From assembly GCA_050248375.1 (NCBI GenBank), contig JBFWSL010000026.1, positions 1 through 22,880 on the forward strand: a stretch of 22,880 bases of DNA. Direction: 5' to 3'. Position numbers and translations under genes: made by a program. The number at the start of each line of letters is the position of its first letter. Position 1 is the stretch's first letter. The notes under the pieces are model-generated. The model saw only the letters and a list, made by a program, of their open reading frames with translations, did no database searches and was not told where the DNA came from. Of the stretch, positions 21,394 through 22,880 are shown piece by piece. The stretch is from JAYZVT01 sp050248375. GTDB lineage: Bacteria > Pseudomonadota > Alphaproteobacteria > Rhizobiales > Methyloligellaceae.

Positions 21394-22880
21394 CTATTCC
21401 GCGGGAGCGGGGCTGCCTTCGCCGCGGAACAGGCCGCGGACGCGGTCCTTCAGCCCGACCACATCGCCGCCGATGCCGACCAGCGCGGGCACCAGCACCA
21501 GCACGAGGATGGTGGCGCCGAGCAGGCCGAAGACCATGGTCACGGCCATGGGGATCAGGAACTGCGCCTGGCGGCTGGTCTCGAAAAGCAGCGGGGCAAG
21601 CCCGCCTATGGTGGTGAGCGAGGTGAGCAGCACGGCGCGCAGGCGGTCGCGGGCGGCGCCTATGGCGGCTTCGTTCAGGGCATCGCCCGCCTTGAGACGG
21701 TCGATCACCTGGGCGACGAGGATAATCGAGTCGTTCACCAGGATGCCGGAAAGCCCGAGCATGCCGATCATCGACACGATGGTGAGCTGGAAGCCCATGA
21801 CAACATGGCCGATGATCGCGCCCACGACGCCGAAGGGAATGATGGCCATGACGGCGAAGGGCAGGGCGTAGCTCTGGAACACCCAGGCAAGGATGATGTA
21901 GATCATCACCAGGGTGAGAATGGCGCCGAGCTTCAGATCGGCGAAGGACTTCGATCGCTCCTCCTCGCGTCCCTTGAACTCCCAGTCGAGGTCGTATTTG
22001 GCGGCGAGCGCGGGCAACGTGCTCCCGCTCAGCAGCTCCACGATGTTGGCCAGGCTGTTGACCTCATGGTCGAGGTCGGCGGTGACAGCGACCGCGCGCA
22101 CGCCGTCGCGGCGCTGAATGACCGAGAAGCCCGCCTTCTCGCGAACGGAGACGATCTCGCTCAGGGGCACGCGCTGGCCCGAGGGCGCGCGCAGATACAG
22201 CTCGTTGAGGGCCGCGGGACCGGGAATCTCGTGGTAGTTCTTCACCCGGACGGTGATCTCCTCGTCGCCGCGCGGGAAGCGGGTGGCGATGGCGCCCTCG
22301 AAGGCGTTGCGCACCTGGGTGCCGACGGTCTGGGCGGTGAAGCCAAGCGCGCTGCCGCGCGGGGTCAGCTCCATGATCAGCTCGGGCTTGCCGTAAGGCA
22401 GGTCGTCGTCGATGCCGGAGACGCCGGGAAAGGCGGTCATGGCGTCGCGCAGTTCCAGCGCCGCCGCCTTCAGCCTGTCCACGGGCGCGTTCATCAGGCG
22501 CACGTCCACATCGCGCCCGGGAGGCCCGGCGCGGCGGCCGGTGATGGCGATGCGCTCGACGCCGATGATGCTCGGCAGCACGCGCCGCCAGGCGTTCGAA
22601 ATATCGACCGTCCGGATGGTGCGCACCTCGCTCGGGGTCAACTGCACCTCGAGCCTGGCGACGTTGTCGCTGCGGCTGTTGCTCGACATGCCGATGGTGG
22701 AGCTGGTGGCCTCCACCAGCTTGCCCTGCTCGCCGGCAAGCTGCTTCTCGACCTTGCGCAGGGACTGCTCGACCCGGTCGATGGCCGCCTGCTGGTCGTC
22801 GCGGGGCGTGCCGGGCACGAAGGTGACGCTGGCGGTGAGGTTCTCGCTCTCCGGCGAGGGGAAGAAAGTGAAGCCGATGC
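21394..22880 (-). CDS. RND family efflux permease, C-terminal part (N-terminus outside window)
   Basis: The minus-strand frame is open from the window edge to the stop at 21394-21396, about 495 residues, roughly the second half of an AcrB-like pump of about 1000 residues. It begins in the second periplasmic porter region (IGFTFFPSPESENLTASVTF). It shows RVPLSEIVSVREKAGFSVIQRRDGVRAV, then the membrane half: FADLKLGAILTLVMIYIILAWVFQSY, IPFGVVGAIIGHVVMG, MLGLSGILVNDSIILV and SLTTIGGLAPLLFETSRQAQFLIPMAVTMVFGLL. GILVNDSIILV replaces the AcrB GLSAKNAILIV segment and is common in RND subgroups other than AcrB itself. The apparent start at 22818 is internal. Substrate and adaptor partner lie outside the evidence. 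Confidence 0.92.
   Translation of the reverse strand, partial: IGFTFFPSPESENLTASVTFVPGTPRDDQQAAIDRVEQSLRKVEKQLAGEQGKLVEATSSTIGMSSNSRSDNVARLEVQLTPSEVRTIRTVDISNAWRRVLPSIIGVERIAITGRRAGPPGRDVDVRLMNAPVDRLKAAALELRDAMTAFPGVSGIDDDLPYGKPELIMELTPRGSALGFTAQTVGTQVRNAFEGAIATRFPRGDEEITVRVKNYHEIPGPAALNELYLRAPSGQRVPLSEIVSVREKAGFSVIQRRDGVRAVAVTADLDHEVNSLANIVELLSGSTLPALAAKYDLDWEFKGREEERSKSFADLKLGAILTLVMIYIILAWVFQSYALPFAVMAIIPFGVVGAIIGHVVMGFQLTIVSMIGMLGLSGILVNDSIILVAQVIDRLKAGDALNEAAIGAARDRLRAVLLTSLTTIGGLAPLLFETSRQAQFLIPMAVTMVFGLLGATILVLVLVPALVGIGGDVVGLKDRVRGLFRGEGSPAPAE

Overview
The window is a GC-rich stretch of chromosome, most likely from an alphaproteobacterium. The main evidence is a SAM-II riboswitch in front of metZ, the metZ-apaG order, a double-domain dCTP deaminase of the long alphaproteobacterial type, and 48-49 nt palindromic repeats of a kind I recall from Hyphomicrobiales and relatives. 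I cannot fix the genus. Coding density is high, and most long open frames opposite the genes are GC-driven shadows. No phage, IS element or CRISPR array is visible.

Layout. 1-4445: a truncated alpha/beta hydrolase (-), a sterol-desaturase-family membrane oxygenase (+), an orphan periplasmic solute-binding protein (-) whose 3' end overlaps the desaturase tail to tail, a membrane glycosyltransferase 2 (+) and a single-domain response regulator (+). 4445-4555: two back-to-back palindromic repeats. 4646-8360: a hotdog thioesterase (-) divergent from a molybdate locus, made of a short ModE-like regulator and modA, modB and modC. 8361-8745: a cluster of GC hairpin repeats and tRNA-Gly(CCC) (-). 8921-11616: a radical SAM protein with a cysteine-rich C-terminus, a second hairpin-repeat pair, an RraA-like protein and a DUF2062 membrane protein. 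11711-14399: an ECF sigma factor overlapping a YfbK-type vWA protein with an anti-sigma-like N-terminus. 14400-14729: structured spacer and a third hairpin-repeat pair. 14730-17921: an M3 oligopeptidase (+) facing dCTP deaminase (-). 17948-21391: promoter, SAM-II aptamer, terminator, metZ, a third copy of the 49 nt palindrome, apaG and trkH. 21394-22880: the C-terminal part of an RND efflux permease (-), running off the window.

How the parts work together. The mod genes form a molybdate importer with its own DNA-binding regulator. The sigma/vWA pair looks like a self-contained signalling unit. MetZ makes homocysteine under feedback from S-adenosylmethionine; the terminator behind the aptamer and a repeated self-complementary octamer suggest control by transcription attenuation. 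The most notable observations are this riboswitch layout, compensatory base changes among three copies of a palindromic element, the sigma/vWA pair, and the radical SAM protein with an unusual cysteine cluster. Everything is read by eye; no database search was run.
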